DNA from: Acidovorax sp. SRB_14
GTDB taxonomy: Bacteria > Pseudomonadota > Gammaproteobacteria > Burkholderiales > Burkholderiaceae_C
DNA length: 64,000 nt
NCBI RefSeq assembly: GCF_012932145.1
Contig: NZ_MWOK01000014.1
Span: 1 to 64,000 of the forward strand
Direction of reading: 5' to 3'
The position numbers and the translations under genes were made by a program. Below are positions 1 through 12,621 of the stretch, piece by piece. Under the pieces are notes generated by a model. That model searched no databases and was not told where the DNA came from. It saw only the letters and a program-made list of their open reading frames with translations. Position 1 is the stretch's first letter, and every line of letters begins with the position of its first letter.

Positions 1-449
1 GCGGCGGGCGCAGGCGCGGCGCGGCGCGGCGCCTCGTAGCCGCCACCACCCCCCGCATCGCCGCCGTAGCCGCCGTCGTCGTAGCCGCCGCCCTGGGCTG
101 CGCCGCCCATGCCCTGGCGGCCGCCCAACATCTGCATGTTGTCGGCACGGATCTCGGTGGTGAATTTTTCGACGCCGGCCTGGTCGGTCCACTTGCGCGT
201 GCGCAAGGAGCCTTCGACGTAGACCTGCGAGCCCTTGCGCAGGTACTGGCCGACGATTTCGGCCAGGCGCCCGTTGAAGACGACGCGGTGCCACTCGGTG
301 GCCTCGCGCATTTCGCCGCTGGCCTTGTCCTTCCATTTGTCGGTGGTGGCGATGGTCACGTTGGCCACCGCGTCACCGCTGGGAAAGGTGCGCATTTCCG
401 GGTCGCGCCCCAGGTTGCCGACGATGATGACTTTGTTGATGGATGCCAT
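1..449 (-). CDS. ssb: Single-stranded DNA-binding protein (3' end outside the window)
   Basis: Binds single-stranded DNA during replication, recombination and repair. The N-terminus starts [18 protein letters not shown], the typical opening of the bacterial SSB OB-fold, and the fold continues to about residue 110 with the usual TEWHRVV and [10 protein letters not shown] segments. A glycine-rich linker ([10 protein letters not shown] type) follows. The acidic C-terminal tip that recruits partner proteins lies beyond position 1 and cannot be seen. The ATG is followed directly by the conserved sequence, so the start is secure. The MFS gene at 552-1739 lies upstream on the same strand with a gap of about 100 bases. 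The uvrA-ssb neighbourhood is common in proteobacteria. Confidence 0.95.
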   Translation of the reverse strand, partial: MASINKVIIVGNLGRDPEMRTFPSGDAVANVTIATTDKWKDKASGEMREATEWHRVVFNGRLAEIVGQYLRKGSQVYVEGSLRTRKWTDQAGVEKFTTEIRADNMQMLGGRQGMGGAAQGGGYDDGGYGGDAGGGGGYEAPRRAAPAPA

Positions 450-551
450 GCTGCTCTACCTCGAAGTTGGGTGGCGCTGTGCGCGCGCCAAACGCCCGAT
501 TGTGCCGCAAGGGCGGGAAGATCCCCGCCACCCAGGGCATGGTCCGGGCGG

Positions 552-1739
552 TCAATGCGGCGCGCGCGCCACGGGCTTGAGCGGCCAGGTCAGCACCAGC
601 CACAGCGCCGTCAGCAGCGCGGTCGCGGCAAACAGGCCCGGCGCGCCGGCCCACTTGAGCAGCGCCCCGCCGAGCGCGCCACCGGCAAACAGGCCCAGCG
701 ACTGCAGCGTGTTGTAGGTGCCCAGCGCTGCGCCGCGCAGCGCGGCCGGCGCCATGCGCGAGACCAGGCTGGGCTGGCTGGCCTCGAGCGCGTTGAAGCC
801 GCAGAAGAACACGAACAGCAGGGCGCCCAGCGTCCACAGCGCGGGCGCCTGGCCACTGGCCGCGTCCCAGCCGAGCCAGCCCAGGCCGGCCTGCACCGCG
901 AGCACCAGCGCAATCGAGAACAGCAGCGCGCCGCGCAGGCGCCCGCGCCGCTCGAGCGCAAACAGCGCGCCCATGAACACGAAGGACAGCACCACCGCCG
1001 GCAAATACACCTGCCAGTGCTGGCCCTTGGCCAGGCCCGCCTGCACCAGCAGCGCCGGCACGGCCACCCACATCGCCATCTGCACGGTGTGCAACACGAA
1101 CACGCCCAGGTTCAGGCGCAGCAGGTCGGCGTTTTTCCACACGTCGGCCATGCGCCCGCGCGGCGCGTTCGCATGCTGTGCCGGCTCGGGCGGCACCCAC
1201 CAGACGACGACGGCGGCACCGCCCAGCGCCAGCGCGCAGGTCAGCGCGAACAGACCGGCCAGGCCGATGTGCGCGGCCAGCAGCGGCGCGGCGACCAGCG
1301 CCAGGGCAAACATCAGGCCGATGCTGCCGCCCACCAGCGCCATGGCCTTGGTGCGCACCGCGTCGCGCGTCTGGTCGGCCAGCAGGGCCGTGACGGCCGC
1401 CGACACGGCGCCCGCGCCCTGCAGCGCGCGGCCCACGAGCAGCCCGGTGAGCGTGTCGGCCAGCGCCGCCAGCAGGCTGCCTGCGGCAAACACCAGCAGG
1501 CCGAGCACGATGACGCGCTTGCGCCCGAAGCGGTCCGAGGCCATGCCCAGCGGCAGCTGCAGGAACGCCTGCGTGAGGCCGTAAATGCCCATGGCGAGGC
1601 CGACCAGCGCCGGATCGTCGCCGCCCGGGTACTTGCGGGCTTCGAGCGCGAACACCGGCAGCACGAGGAACAGCCCCAGCATGCGCAGGGCAAAGATCAG
1701 CGCCAGCGAGACGCTGGAGCGGCGCTCCAGCGCCGTCAT
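552..1739 (-). CDS. MFS transporter, DHA1-type drug/solute exporter
   Basis: A 395-residue inner-membrane protein with about 12 hydrophobic helices. The cytoplasmic loop 2-3 motif appears as [16 protein letters not shown] near residue 65, which is the major facilitator signature. A second motif of the drug:proton antiporter-1 type, [15 protein letters not shown], follows near residue 100. The substrate cannot be told from sequence. The start [14 protein letters not shown] was chosen because the open frame further upstream is low-complexity Pro/Ala/Ser. The gene lies between ssb and the divergent uvrA, an order I associate with Comamonadaceae. There it is usually annotated only as MFS transporter. 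Confidence 0.88.
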   Translation of the reverse strand: MTALERRSSVSLALIFALRMLGLFLVLPVFALEARKYPGGDDPALVGLAMGIYGLTQAFLQLPLGMASDRFGRKRVIVLGLLVFAAGSLLAALADTLTGLLVGRALQGAGAVSAAVTALLADQTRDAVRTKAMALVGGSIGLMFALALVAAPLLAAHIGLAGLFALTCALALGGAAVVVWWVPPEPAQHANAPRGRMADVWKNADLLRLNLGVFVLHTVQMAMWVAVPALLVQAGLAKGQHWQVYLPAVVLSFVFMGALFALERRGRLRGALLFSIALVLAVQAGLGWLGWDAASGQAPALWTLGALLFVFFCGFNALEASQPSLVSRMAPAALRGAALGTYNTLQSLGLFAGGALGGALLKWAGAPGLFAATALLTALWLVLTWPLKPVARAPH

Positions 1740-1883
1740 GGCGGTGGATGGGGGGGCGGGCGGCGCGGACGCTGGCGCGGCGGTGGAAACACGGGTCGAT
1801 GGGGGCACGGTGGGCTCGGAGACGCGGGGCAGCGCCTGGGGCGCGGGGCGGCGTTGGCAACAAAAACGCCCATTGTGCGCGAT

Positions 1884-1923
1884 CCAGGGCGGCGGCCGCG
1901 GCCCGCTGCGGCCGCCGCCCTGG
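1884..1923. repeat. Perfect 16-bp inverted repeat between the MFS gene and uvrA
   Basis: Positions 1884-1899 and 1908-1923 are exact reverse complements (CCAGGGCGGCGGCCGC and its complement), separated by 8 bases. The element lies in the divergent MFS/uvrA intergenic region and runs directly into TATCAT, a possible -10 box for uvrA. It has no T-run on either side, so it is not a standard terminator. It may be a protein site or a cruciform or hairpin that insulates the divergent promoters. Its function is unknown. Confidence 0.7.
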
Positions 1924-1964
1924 CTATCATGGGGGGTTTCCCCCAGCCCAGGCGCGCGCCCACC

Positions 1965-5036
<3,072 letters not shown>

Positions 5037-5039
5037 ACC

Positions 5040-5094
5040 AAAAAGCGGTTTTACGCTGGTGCAGCCAGCGCCGAAAGCTATTGAATTTGTAGCA
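5040..5094 (-). repeat. Dispersed hairpin repeat, copy 1 (between convergent uvrA and MCP gene)
   Basis: Read on the minus strand it follows the family pattern: an A/T-rich start, ATAGCTTTCGGCGCTGG, a short loop, CCAGCG, then a run of T. The inner stem CGCTGG/CCAGCG is perfect. It starts four bases after the uvrA stop. Its other end supplies the last four codons (L-Q-I-Q) and the TAG stop of the chemoreceptor gene. The hairpin could act as a shared terminator. Confidence 0.75.
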
Positions 5095-7063
5095 CCCTGG
5101 GGCCGACTGCGGCCCCAGGGGCCACCGCAGCGCCATCGCCCTCGAGGCGGAACACCGACACCACCTGCACCAGGTCTTCGGCCTGGCCCTTGAGGCTGCT
5201 GGCGGCGCCGGCCATCTCTTCGACCAGGGCGGCGTTTTGCTGCGTCACCTGGTCCATCTGCGTGACCGCTTCGCCCACCTGCGAGACGCCCAGCGACTGC
5301 TCGCGGCTGGCGGCGCTGATCTCGCCCACGATGTCGGTCACGCGGCGGATCGCGCCCACCACGTCGGTCATGGTGGCGCCCGCGCGGTGGACCTGGGCGT
5401 TGCCCTGCTCCACGCGCGCCACGCTCGCGCCGATCAGCGCCTTGATCTCGCGCGCTGCCTCGGCGCTGCGCCCGGCGAGCGAGCGCACCTCGCTGGCCAC
5501 CACCGCAAAGCCGCGGCCCTGCTCGCCCGCGCGCGCCGCCTCGACGGCGGCGTTGAGCGCGAGGATGTTGGTCTGGAACGCGATCGAGTCGATCACGCCG
5601 ATGATGTCGGCGATCTTGTGCGACGCCTCGTTGATGCCCTGCATGGTCTCCATGACCTGCCCCACGACGGCGCCGCCCTGCACGGCCACGGTGCTGGCGC
5701 TCTCGGCCAGCGCGCTCGCCTGGCGCGCGCTGTCGGCGTTTTGCGCCACGGTGGAGCTGAGCTGCTCCATGGAGGCGGCCGTTTGCTCGAGTGCGCTGGC
5801 CTGGCTTTCGGTGCGGGCCGACAGGTCTGTGTTGCCCTGCGCGATCTGCACGCTGGCAATCGCCACGCTCTCGGCGCCGCCGCGCACGTTGCGCACCACC
5901 CGCATGAGCTGCTCGCGCATCTGCTGCAAGGCGGCCAGCAGCTGGCCGACCTCGTTCGTGCCATGGACCAGGGCGGTGCCGCCGAGGTCGCCGAGCGCCA
6001 CGGCGCGCGCCAGCTGCACCGCCTGGGCCAGCGGCTCGGTGATCGAGCGCACGAACACCAGGGCCAGCGCGCAGGTCAGCGCCAGCGTGCCGGCCAGCGC
6101 CACGACGAGCAGCCACAGGTCGCGCTGCAGGGAGGCCGCGCGGGCGTTCAAGGTGTCGCCCAGCCGCTCCAGCGCCTGGCCGTTGAAGGCATACAGCGCG
6201 TCGATGCTGCGCGTGAAGGCGTCGAAGTACGCGTGCGGCGCCAAGCGCAGCACCTCGGCGGCGAGCAGCTCGCGCTCGGCCAGCTGCAGGGCGGCGTCGA
6301 CCTGGCCCTGCACGCTCTGCTGCGCCGTGCCCAGCGCCTGGGCCAGCGCGGGGTTGGCGGCCCCGGCGCGCGCAAAGCTGCGAAAGGTCTGGCTCTGCAG
6401 TTCGGCCGCGCGCTGCTGCAGCACGAGCAACTGGCCGCGCCCCTGGGGCGGCAGCTCGCCCTGGCCGAGGAAGCCCGTGCCCTGGGCGCGCATCACGCCG
6501 AGCTTTTCGGCCAGCATCGGCGCGTGCACCAGCGCGGCCTGGATGATGGCGTGCGTGTCGGCGTGCGGGTCGGTCTGCAGGCCGTAGGCATGCAGCAGGG
6601 TTTCGCTCAGCTCCATCACGGCGGCGATCAGGGCGCTGTGCTGCGCCATGCTCTGCGCGGGCGGCAGCTGGCGCGCGGCCACCGCCGGCTCCAGCGCCTG
6701 CCAGCGCTGGCGCAGCTGCGCCCACTGGGCCAGCGGCGCGGCCGGGGTGGGGGCCGCGGCCAGGCGCGCATCCACCATGCGGATAGCGCTGGCGAGCGCG
6801 TCGCGCACGGCCGGGCGGCGCGCGGCCAGTGCCTCGTTGCCCCCGAGCATGGCCGCCGAGAGGCCGCGGTGCACCTGCAGCAGCTGCAGCACCTCGTTGA
6901 GTGCCCGCAGCGGCGCTGCGCCCTGCACCTCCCGCCGTGCCTGGGCGATGTCGTCCAGCGCCTGGCGCACGGCCACCCAGGTGGGCGGCACGCTCATCAT
7001 GAGCCCGATCACCCCCAGGATGAGGAATTTTTGCAGCAGGTGGAGGCGATGGAGAAAAGGCAT
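5078..7063 (-). CDS. Methyl-accepting chemotaxis protein
   Basis: A transmembrane chemoreceptor that signals to CheA/CheW. The 661-residue protein has an N-terminal membrane segment (about residues 9-30) and a periplasmic sensing region of about 270 residues, largely helical and rich in Ala and Leu. A second membrane segment (about 305-330) is followed by a HAMP region. The long cytoplasmic coiled coil has the conserved tip [20 protein letters not shown] near residue 500. No CheR-docking pentapeptide is seen at the C-terminus. The last codons and stop fall inside a dispersed repeat, so the native tail may have been altered. The start [13 protein letters not shown] places the first membrane helix at the N-terminus as expected. 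The ligand is unknown. Confidence 0.93.
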   Translation of the reverse strand: MPFLHRLHLLQKFLILGVIGLMMSVPPTWVAVRQALDDIAQARREVQGAAPLRALNEVLQLLQVHRGLSAAMLGGNEALAARRPAVRDALASAIRMVDARLAAAPTPAAPLAQWAQLRQRWQALEPAVAARQLPPAQSMAQHSALIAAVMELSETLLHAYGLQTDPHADTHAIIQAALVHAPMLAEKLGVMRAQGTGFLGQGELPPQGRGQLLVLQQRAAELQSQTFRSFARAGAANPALAQALGTAQQSVQGQVDAALQLAERELLAAEVLRLAPHAYFDAFTRSIDALYAFNGQALERLGDTLNARAASLQRDLWLLVVALAGTLALTCALALVFVRSITEPLAQAVQLARAVALGDLGGTALVHGTNEVGQLLAALQQMREQLMRVVRNVRGGAESVAIASVQIAQGNTDLSARTESQASALEQTAASMEQLSSTVAQNADSARQASALAESASTVAVQGGAVVGQVMETMQGINEASHKIADIIGVIDSIAFQTNILALNAAVEAARAGEQGRGFAVVASEVRSLAGRSAEAAREIKALIGASVARVEQGNAQVHRAGATMTDVVGAIRRVTDIVGEISAASREQSLGVSQVGEAVTQMDQVTQQNAALVEEMAGAASSLKGQAEDLVQVVSVFRLEGDGAAVAPGAAVGPRVLQIQ

Positions 7064-7378
7064 GGACAGGGTCAGCCTCCAGGCGGCGAGCGGAAGGCGC
7101 GGTGGAGAACCGCCCGTCCATGTCCCGCTTGAAGTGCAACTTAATGTAAACAGCGCGAATGTACGCCTGCGCCCCGCGGCCGCATTGACGCACGTCAATC
7201 CGGCCGCGGCGGGCGGTCGCGGACGGGACCGCGCAGGCGCCAGCGCCCGGCAAGCGTCTGGCCATAATGGCGCTTCTCCGCCCTGTTGCCGGCGCGCCGC
7301 ACGCGCCGCCCTGCCATGCTCCTCCCCTTGCCGCCTGCCCTGCCTGCCGCACACCGCGCCCACCGCCGACGCCCGCCC

Positions 7379-8317
7379 ATGAGCGGCCGCGCGGCGGCCC
7401 AGGCCCCGATGTCGGCGCGCGATCTGCTGGCCGCGCTGGCCGTCGTGGTGCTGTGGGGGCTGAACTTTGTCGCCATGAAGTGGGGGCTGCGCAGCTTCAC
7501 GCCTTTCCAGCTCGGGGCGGCGCGCTACCTGTGCGCGGCACTGCCGTTGGTGCTGCTGGTGCGCGCGCCGCGCGTGCACTGGCGCTGGGTGGTGCTGTTC
7601 GGGCTGCTGCAGGGCCTGGGGCAGTTCGGCTTTCTGTTCGTGGCGCTGCAGGTGGGCATGACGGCGGCGCTGGCCAGCGTGCTGATGCAGACGCAGGTGT
7701 TCTTCACGGCGCTGTTTGGCTTCGCGCTGCTGCAGGAGCGGCCCGGCCGGCCGCTGCAGTGGGGCATGGGCCTGGCCGCGCTGGGCCTGCTGTGCTTTGC
7801 CCTGGGCCAGCTCGGCGCCAGCGGCGCGGGCGCGGCCGACACCACGCTGGCCGGCCTGCTGCTGACGCTGTGCGCGGCCAGCTCCTGGGCGGGCTCGAAC
7901 ATCGTGGCGCGGCTCGTGAACCAGAAGGCGCCCGGCTACGACCCGCTGGCCTTCGTGGTCTGGAGCTGCTTGGTGCCGGTGCTGCCCTTTGTGGCGCTGT
8001 CGGCCTGGCTCGATCCCGACGCCGGCCGCTGGCTGCAGGGCGCGGCCTGGGCCGGCGTGCCGCTGCTGGGCTGGCTGTCGGTCGCCTACCTGGGCTGGGC
8101 CGCCACCGTGCTCGGCTATGGTCTGTGGACGCGCCTGCTCACGCGCCACCCGGCCAACCGCGTGGCGCCGTTCAGCCTGGGCGTGCCCGTGGTCGGGCTG
8201 GCGGCGGGCCTGCTGGTGCTGGGCGAGGTGGTCACGCCCTGGCAGTGGGCCGGCGTGGCCTGCGTGGTGCTGGCCCTGCTGTGCGTGGTGCTGGGGCCGC
8301 GCTGGGGCGCCCGGTAG
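7379..8317 (+). CDS. EamA/DMT-family permease
   Basis: A 312-residue inner-membrane protein with about ten hydrophobic helices in two halves, each of the EamA type. The first half opens with [20 protein letters not shown] and the second near [20 protein letters not shown]. This drug/metabolite transporter layout is usual for amino-acid or metabolite exporters such as RhaT/YdcZ-like proteins. The substrate is unknown. The ATG at 7379 was chosen because upstream in-frame ATGs precede only Arg/Pro-rich sequence. A second ATG at 7409 lies nearer the first helix and is also possible. The gene diverges from the chemoreceptor and is followed by a hairpin repeat. Confidence 0.88.
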   Translation: MSGRAAAQAPMSARDLLAALAVVVLWGLNFVAMKWGLRSFTPFQLGAARYLCAALPLVLLVRAPRVHWRWVVLFGLLQGLGQFGFLFVALQVGMTAALASVLMQTQVFFTALFGFALLQERPGRPLQWGMGLAALGLLCFALGQLGASGAGAADTTLAGLLLTLCAASSWAGSNIVARLVNQKAPGYDPLAFVVWSCLVPVLPFVALSAWLDPDAGRWLQGAAWAGVPLLGWLSVAYLGWAATVLGYGLWTRLLTRHPANRVAPFSLGVPVVGLAAGLLVLGEVVTPWQWAGVACVVLALLCVVLGPRWGAR

Positions 8318-8334
8318 CGGCACGGCGCGGGGTG

Positions 8335-8444
8335 CATATCAAAAACAGGAGCTGCCTGCGTCGGCTTCATCTCTGTTTCAGATAGAAATGTGCATGAAAC
8401 CAAGGTATGGCGAGCGCAAGCAGCTCACTTTTTTGAATTCAGAG
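8335..8444. repeat. Extended hairpin repeat, about 110 bp with inverted ends, copy 2
   Basis: The left end AAAAACAGGAGCTGCCTGCG and the right end CGCAAGCAGCTCACTTTTTT are imperfect inverted repeats (about 15 of 20 match), so the element looks like two family units facing each other. A near-identical element in the same orientation lies at 9531-9643. The two flank the patatin gene. It starts just after the DMT permease stop. Confidence 0.8.
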
Positions 8445-8513
8445 CCGGTGCCTGCACGCGCAATGCATGGGAATCCGCCCCCATGCAAGGCATTTTGATG
8501 GGCTGGACCCGTC

Positions 8514-9377
8514 TCAATCCACATGCGGTCGCAGCGCGCCCGGAACGCCCGGCCGCTGCAGGCCGCCGCCCTCCAGCCAGCGCCGGGTATTTTTCTTGGC
8601 CCGCTCTATCAGCTCGTGCGCGCGCGAAAAATCGTAGGCCGAGGCCGCCAGCGGGCACAGCGGCGGCACCGTCAGCACCTCGAAGCGATCGGCCAGCAAC
8701 TCCAGGTCTTGCACCAGCTGGTGCGCGATCAGCATGTTGAGCGCGTGCAGCGCACTGGCGATGGCGCTGGCCGGCGGCGCGCTCAAGGCGCAGGCATAGC
8801 CGGTGGGCAGCACGACCAGCCGGGTCGCCCCCAGCGCCACCGCCGCCATGACCGGGGTGTTGCCGGCGATCGCGCCGTCGATCAGGTAATCCTTGCCCAC
8901 CCGCACCGGCGGAAAGATCGCCGGGATCGCGCAACTGGCCAGGATCGCCTCCACGGCCGGCCCCGACGACAGACAGACCGAATGGCCGTGCAGCTGCTCG
9001 GTGGCGACCACATGCATCGGCAGCGCCGCCTGCTCCAACCGGCTGTAGGGCAAATGCTGTGCAATCAAGGCCTGCAGCCCGCTGGCATCGACCAGCGCCG
9101 GCGAACGCGAAAACAGGCCGGCCAGGCGGCTGAAAGTCATGGGAAAGAGGGTGCTGCGCTTGAGATTGCACCAGAGCGCCTCCAGCCGCTCCACACCGGC
9201 CAGCGTCGGATCGCCCGCGAAATACGCGCCATTGATGGCGCCGACCGAGGCGCCCACCACCAGATCGGGCTGCACGCCATGGGCCACCAGCGCATGCAGC
9301 ATGCCGACCTGGATCGCGCCGAAACTGCCGCCGCCGGCAAATACAAAGGCGGTCTTGCCCTGGGCCGTGGATTCCAT
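8514..9377 (-). CDS. Patatin-like phospholipase
   Basis: A predicted cytoplasmic lipid acyl hydrolase with a Ser-Asp dyad. The oxyanion glycine loop GGGSFG lies at residues 15-20. The nucleophile serine is in GASVG (S44) and the aspartate is in DGA (D167). All catalytic residues are present over 287 residues, similar to short bacterial RssA/YlbK-type patatins. No signal peptide is seen. It sits alone between two direct copies of a 110-bp repeat and runs opposite to the upstream permease. This suggests a self-contained module. The physiological substrate is unknown. Confidence 0.92.
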   Translation of the reverse strand: MESTAQGKTAFVFAGGGSFGAIQVGMLHALVAHGVQPDLVVGASVGAINGAYFAGDPTLAGVERLEALWCNLKRSTLFPMTFSRLAGLFSRSPALVDASGLQALIAQHLPYSRLEQAALPMHVVATEQLHGHSVCLSSGPAVEAILASCAIPAIFPPVRVGKDYLIDGAIAGNTPVMAAVALGATRLVVLPTGYACALSAPPASAIASALHALNMLIAHQLVQDLELLADRFEVLTVPPLCPLAASAYDFSRAHELIERAKKNTRRWLEGGGLQRPGVPGALRPHVD

Positions 9378-9530
9378 CTGCGCCTCCCTGCTGCCGATAC
9401 CACCGCGGCCGTCCCGGCGTGCGGCGGAACGCCCATATTACTGCCGCGTGGGACGGCGCCATGCCCCTGCGCGCAGCCTGCCTGGCGTCCGGGTCCATCG
9501 GCAGCCATCGGCCTCGGAGTCCGCTTAATT

Positions 9531-9643
9531 CATCAAAAACAGGAGCTTTCTGCGCCGGCTCCATATATGTTTCAGATAGAAATATGCCTCCAATCAAGGT
9601 GTGGCGTGCGCAAGCAGCTCACTTTTTTGACTGCGATTCAGAG
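9531..9643. repeat. Extended hairpin repeat, about 110 bp with inverted ends, copy 3
   Basis: It has the same structure and orientation as the element at 8335-8444: left end AAAAACAGGAGCTTTCTGCG, a shared centre GTTTCAGATAGAAAT, and right end GCAAGCAGCTCACTTTTTTGA. The two copies are mostly identical by eye, with scattered substitutions and one small indel. The right end overlaps the final codon and TGA stop of the AstE-like gene. Confidence 0.8.
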
Positions 9644-10612
9644 CAGGCGCCGGCGCGCCCAGCGCACCACCGTGACGCCGGCGCGCGCCTGGCGCGTGGA
9701 CGGCATCACCAGCACGCAGTCGCCGTACGGCGTGGCGACGGCTTCGCCGTCGTTGTCGCCGATCACGGTGCCGGCTTTTGCAATCACCTCCAGCCCGGTG
9801 AACGGCGCGTTGAAGCGAAAGCCGCTGCTGCGGGCGACGACCGCGCCGGTCACTTCGAGCGCCCACTGGCGCGGCGCGTCGCTCTGGCGCCAGCCGGGCA
9901 GCCGGCGCGCCAGTTCGGCGGCGTCGACCACGCCCGAGGCGGCGATGAAGCGCACGCACAGGTCCTGCGCCACGGCGCGGCTGGCCGGGTCGCCGTGGAA
10001 GCCGCATTCGACCAGCAGCGAGCGCGTGTCCGGCGCCTGCGCGTCGGGCAGGCCGAAGCGCCCGTAGTCGCGCATGCGCACGCCGTCCTGGTGGCCGGCA
10101 TCGACCACGATGTGCTCGGGGCTGCGCAGCGTGCGCGCCAGCTCCAGGTTGCGCGGCTGCATGCCGGTGAGCAAGAGCGGCGCCGAGGGCTCGTGCATCG
10201 AATGGAGGTCGAGCAGCCAGTCGGCCTGGGCGACGAAGGGGCGCAGCTGCGCGGCGCGGCGGCGCTCGCGCGTGTCGCCGGCATCGATGCGCGCGTCCAG
10301 CCACTGGCGGTTCAGGTCCTCGTCGGTGAAGCGCGCGGCGTCGTGGGCCGCGGGGTCGAAGCGGTCGAAGGCGCCGAGGTTGCAGAACGCCAGCGTGAGC
10401 GCACCCTGCTGCGGGCGCAGGCCCGCTTCGAGCAGGCCCTGGAGCGCCCAGGCGCCGCACAACTCGTTGCCGTGCACCAGCGCGCTGAGCAGCACGCGGC
10501 GGCCGGGCCGGCCCGAGTCGAAGTGCCAGACACCCTCGGTGCCGGTGTTGCCGTCGCGCCAGGCGGCGAGGTCGGGCGCGGGCAGGTCAAAAGCCAGGGA
10601 CGGCGCGCTCAT
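9638..10612 (-). CDS. Succinylglutamate desuccinylase/aspartoacylase family protein
   Basis: A predicted zinc carboxypeptidase-fold deacylase of 324 residues. The metal-binding motif H-x2-E is present as HGNE (H47, E50), and a third ligand candidate is the histidine of LLDLHSMH near residue 147. The family removes acyl groups from N-acylated amino acids. The exact substrate is not known, and the protein is more divergent than true AstE or AspA. The gene overlaps the upstream Bug receptor gene by four bases (ATGA), so the two are probably translated together. With a LysR regulator next in line, the set looks like uptake and deacylation of one carboxylated compound. Confidence 0.87.
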   Translation of the reverse strand: MSAPSLAFDLPAPDLAAWRDGNTGTEGVWHFDSGRPGRRVLLSALVHGNELCGAWALQGLLEAGLRPQQGALTLAFCNLGAFDRFDPAAHDAARFTDEDLNRQWLDARIDAGDTRERRRAAQLRPFVAQADWLLDLHSMHEPSAPLLLTGMQPRNLELARTLRSPEHIVVDAGHQDGVRMRDYGRFGLPDAQAPDTRSLLVECGFHGDPASRAVAQDLCVRFIAASGVVDAAELARRLPGWRQSDAPRQWALEVTGAVVARSSGFRFNAPFTGLEVIAKAGTVIGDNDGEAVATPYGDCVLVMPSTRQARAGVTVVRWARRRLL

Positions 10613-11589
10613 TCTTCGATCTTGGCAAAGGCGACGATCTTCTGGTATTTGGCCACTTCGGCGGCCAGGAACCGGTCGATGTCGACGTGGGTGGCCGAGA
10701 CGGTGGAGCCGCTGGCCTCGAGCTTCTTGCGGAAGTCGGGCGACTGCAGCGTGTCGTTGAGCGCCTTCTTGATCTTCTCCTGCACCGGCTTGGGCAGGTG
10801 GGCCGGCGCCATGAGCGCGAACCAGACGCCGATGTCGAGGTGCTTGAACTGCGGCGATTCGGCCAGGGCCGGAATGTCGGGCGTCTGCAGCGCGCGCTTG
10901 GCCTCGGTCGTGCCGAGCGCGATCACCTTGCCGCTCTTGATGTGCGGCAGGCCGCTGGAGAGCACGAACACGCCGTACTCGATGTTGTTGCCCATCAGGT
11001 CGTTGGTCAGCGGCGCCACGCCGCGGTAGGGGATGTGCGTCATGAACAGCCTGCCCTGCTGCTTGACCATTTCGCCAGCCAGGTGCAGCGAGGTGCCCAC
11101 GCCCGAGCTACCGTAGCTGAACTTGCCGGGGTTCTGCGACACCTTCTGCACGAACTCGGCCGCCGTCTTCGGCCCCGCCTGGGTCGAGGCCACCAGCACC
11201 AGCGGCTGCGTGGCGATCAGGCCGATGGCGGTGAAGTCCTGGATGTCGTACTTGACCTTTTTCGTCACCAGCTTGTTGATGGCGATCTCGTTGCTCGCGC
11301 CCACCAGCAGCGTGTAGCCGTCGGGCGCGGCGCTGGCCACCTTCTGCGCGCCGATGGCGCCGCCGGCACCGCCGATGTTCTCGATCACCACCGGCACGCC
11401 CAGGCGCTGGCCCAGCTCGGTGGCGACAGTGCGCGCCGTCAGGTCGGTGCTGCCGCCGGGCGGGTAGCCGACCACGATGGTGATGGGCTTGCTCGGGTAG
11501 GGCGCGTCCTGGGCGCTGGCAAAGCCGCTGGCCAGCAGGGCCAGGGCGGCCAGCACGGTGGCGCGGCGCAGTGCGTGGGGTCGGTTCAT
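10609..11589 (-). CDS. Bug-family tripartite tricarboxylate transporter substrate receptor
   Basis: A periplasmic binding protein of 326 residues. An N-terminal signal peptide (MNRPHALRRATVLAALALLA, with a cleavage site near ASA) is followed by mature sequence starting YPSKPITIVVGYPPGGSTD, the hallmark of the Bug/TctC family. The family is greatly expanded in Bordetella and Comamonadaceae and binds carboxylates or amino acids. No TctA/TctB membrane genes are adjacent, which is common for orphan Bug receptors. The start at 11589 gives a proper signal peptide; the upstream in-frame start adds ten Arg-rich residues. It lies between a LysR gene and the overlapping deacylase gene. Confidence 0.93.
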   Translation of the reverse strand: MNRPHALRRATVLAALALLASGFASAQDAPYPSKPITIVVGYPPGGSTDLTARTVATELGQRLGVPVVIENIGGAGGAIGAQKVASAAPDGYTLLVGASNEIAINKLVTKKVKYDIQDFTAIGLIATQPLVLVASTQAGPKTAAEFVQKVSQNPGKFSYGSSGVGTSLHLAGEMVKQQGRLFMTHIPYRGVAPLTNDLMGNNIEYGVFVLSSGLPHIKSGKVIALGTTEAKRALQTPDIPALAESPQFKHLDIGVWFALMAPAHLPKPVQEKIKKALNDTLQSPDFRKKLEASGSTVSATHVDIDRFLAAEVAKYQKIVAFAKIEE

Positions 11590-11696
11590 TCGCGGTCTCC
11601 TTGTGGGTGTGCGCCCCATTGTGCGAACGGGCCACCCCTGCGGCGGTGCCGAAGTGGCACGCGGCCGTGCCGTTTCGACCGCGCGCCCTGCCGCGC

Positions 11697-12590
11697 TCAG
11701 CGCTCCGCGATGGCTTTCCAGACGGTCTCCGCGAGCGGCGACAGGCGCCGCTTGGGGCGGTACAGGCGCACGTCGAAGTGCACCTCCAGGCCCTCACCGC
11801 CGGCCAGTACCAGGTGGCCGCCGTGGCAGTCGGCGTGCACCATCGACCATGGCAGCCAGGCCACGCCCAGGCCCTTGCGCGCGTATTCATAGTGCGCGTC
11901 GGCCGAGTCGCACTCCACCAGGCGCTGCAGGCGCGGCGCCTGCGGGTGGTGGGCCAGGTGGTCTTCGACGAGCCTGCCCAGCGCGAGCTGCGGCGCATAG
12001 GCCAGATAGGGCACGGCGTGCTCGCTGCCCAGGCGGTGCAGGGCGGTGCCCTGGGCGCCGGCCCGCGACACCGGCACCAGCCGGTCGGAGGCCACGGTGA
12101 CATGGGCGAACTGGCGCGCATCGAGCGAAATGGCCAGCGCCCGGTGGTCGTAGACCAGCGAGAAGTCGGCCTCGTGGCTCTCGAGCATCGCCACCGTGTC
12201 GGCCAGCGCGCGCGTCAGGATGCGCAGCTCGCCGCCCTGCAGCACGGGCGCCAGGCGCACCAGCCAGTCGGCCACGACGGTGCGCGCCAGCGTGCGCCCG
12301 GTGGCCAGCGCCACGGTGCGGCCCTGGCGCCCGGCCAGGTCCTGCAGCTCTTCGCGCGACTGGTCGAGGTTGCGCGCCATCTGCGCGGCGGAGTCCAGAA
12401 AGCTGCGCCCCGCCGCCGTCAGCGTGACGGGCCCGCCCTGGCGCTCGACCAGGGGCGTGCCCGCCCAGGCTTCGAGCGCCCGGATGCGCCGGCCGAACGC
12501 CGGGTGCGTGACATGGCGCAGCTCGGCCGCGCGCGTGAAGCTGCGTTCGCGCGCCAGCACGATGAAGTCTTCCAGCCACTTGAGCTGCAT
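11697..12590 (-). CDS. LysR-family transcriptional regulator
   Basis: A 297-residue regulator. The N-terminal winged helix-turn-helix runs over residues 1-60 (MQLKWLEDFIVLARERSFTR, then AAELRHVTHPAFGRRIRALE) and is followed by the LysR effector domain. The HTH variant with HPAFGRRIRALE, in place of the usual QPAVSRQI, is typical of one LysR subgroup. It is transcribed in the same direction as the Bug receptor and deacylase genes just downstream (gap about 107 bases) and probably controls them. The effector is unknown. Confidence 0.92.
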   Translation of the reverse strand: MQLKWLEDFIVLARERSFTRAAELRHVTHPAFGRRIRALEAWAGTPLVERQGGPVTLTAAGRSFLDSAAQMARNLDQSREELQDLAGRQGRTVALATGRTLARTVVADWLVRLAPVLQGGELRILTRALADTVAMLESHEADFSLVYDHRALAISLDARQFAHVTVASDRLVPVSRAGAQGTALHRLGSEHAVPYLAYAPQLALGRLVEDHLAHHPQAPRLQRLVECDSADAHYEYARKGLGVAWLPWSMVHADCHGGHLVLAGGEGLEVHFDVRLYRPKRRLSPLAETVWKAIAER

Positions 12591-12621
12591 CGGGCAGTCG
12601 GGTGGCCGGGGAGGGCGCGGC

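Noticed and set aside
1740-1964. LexA/SOS box upstream of uvrA
   Set aside because: No CTGT-N8-ACAG or close variant is present in the intergenic sequence.
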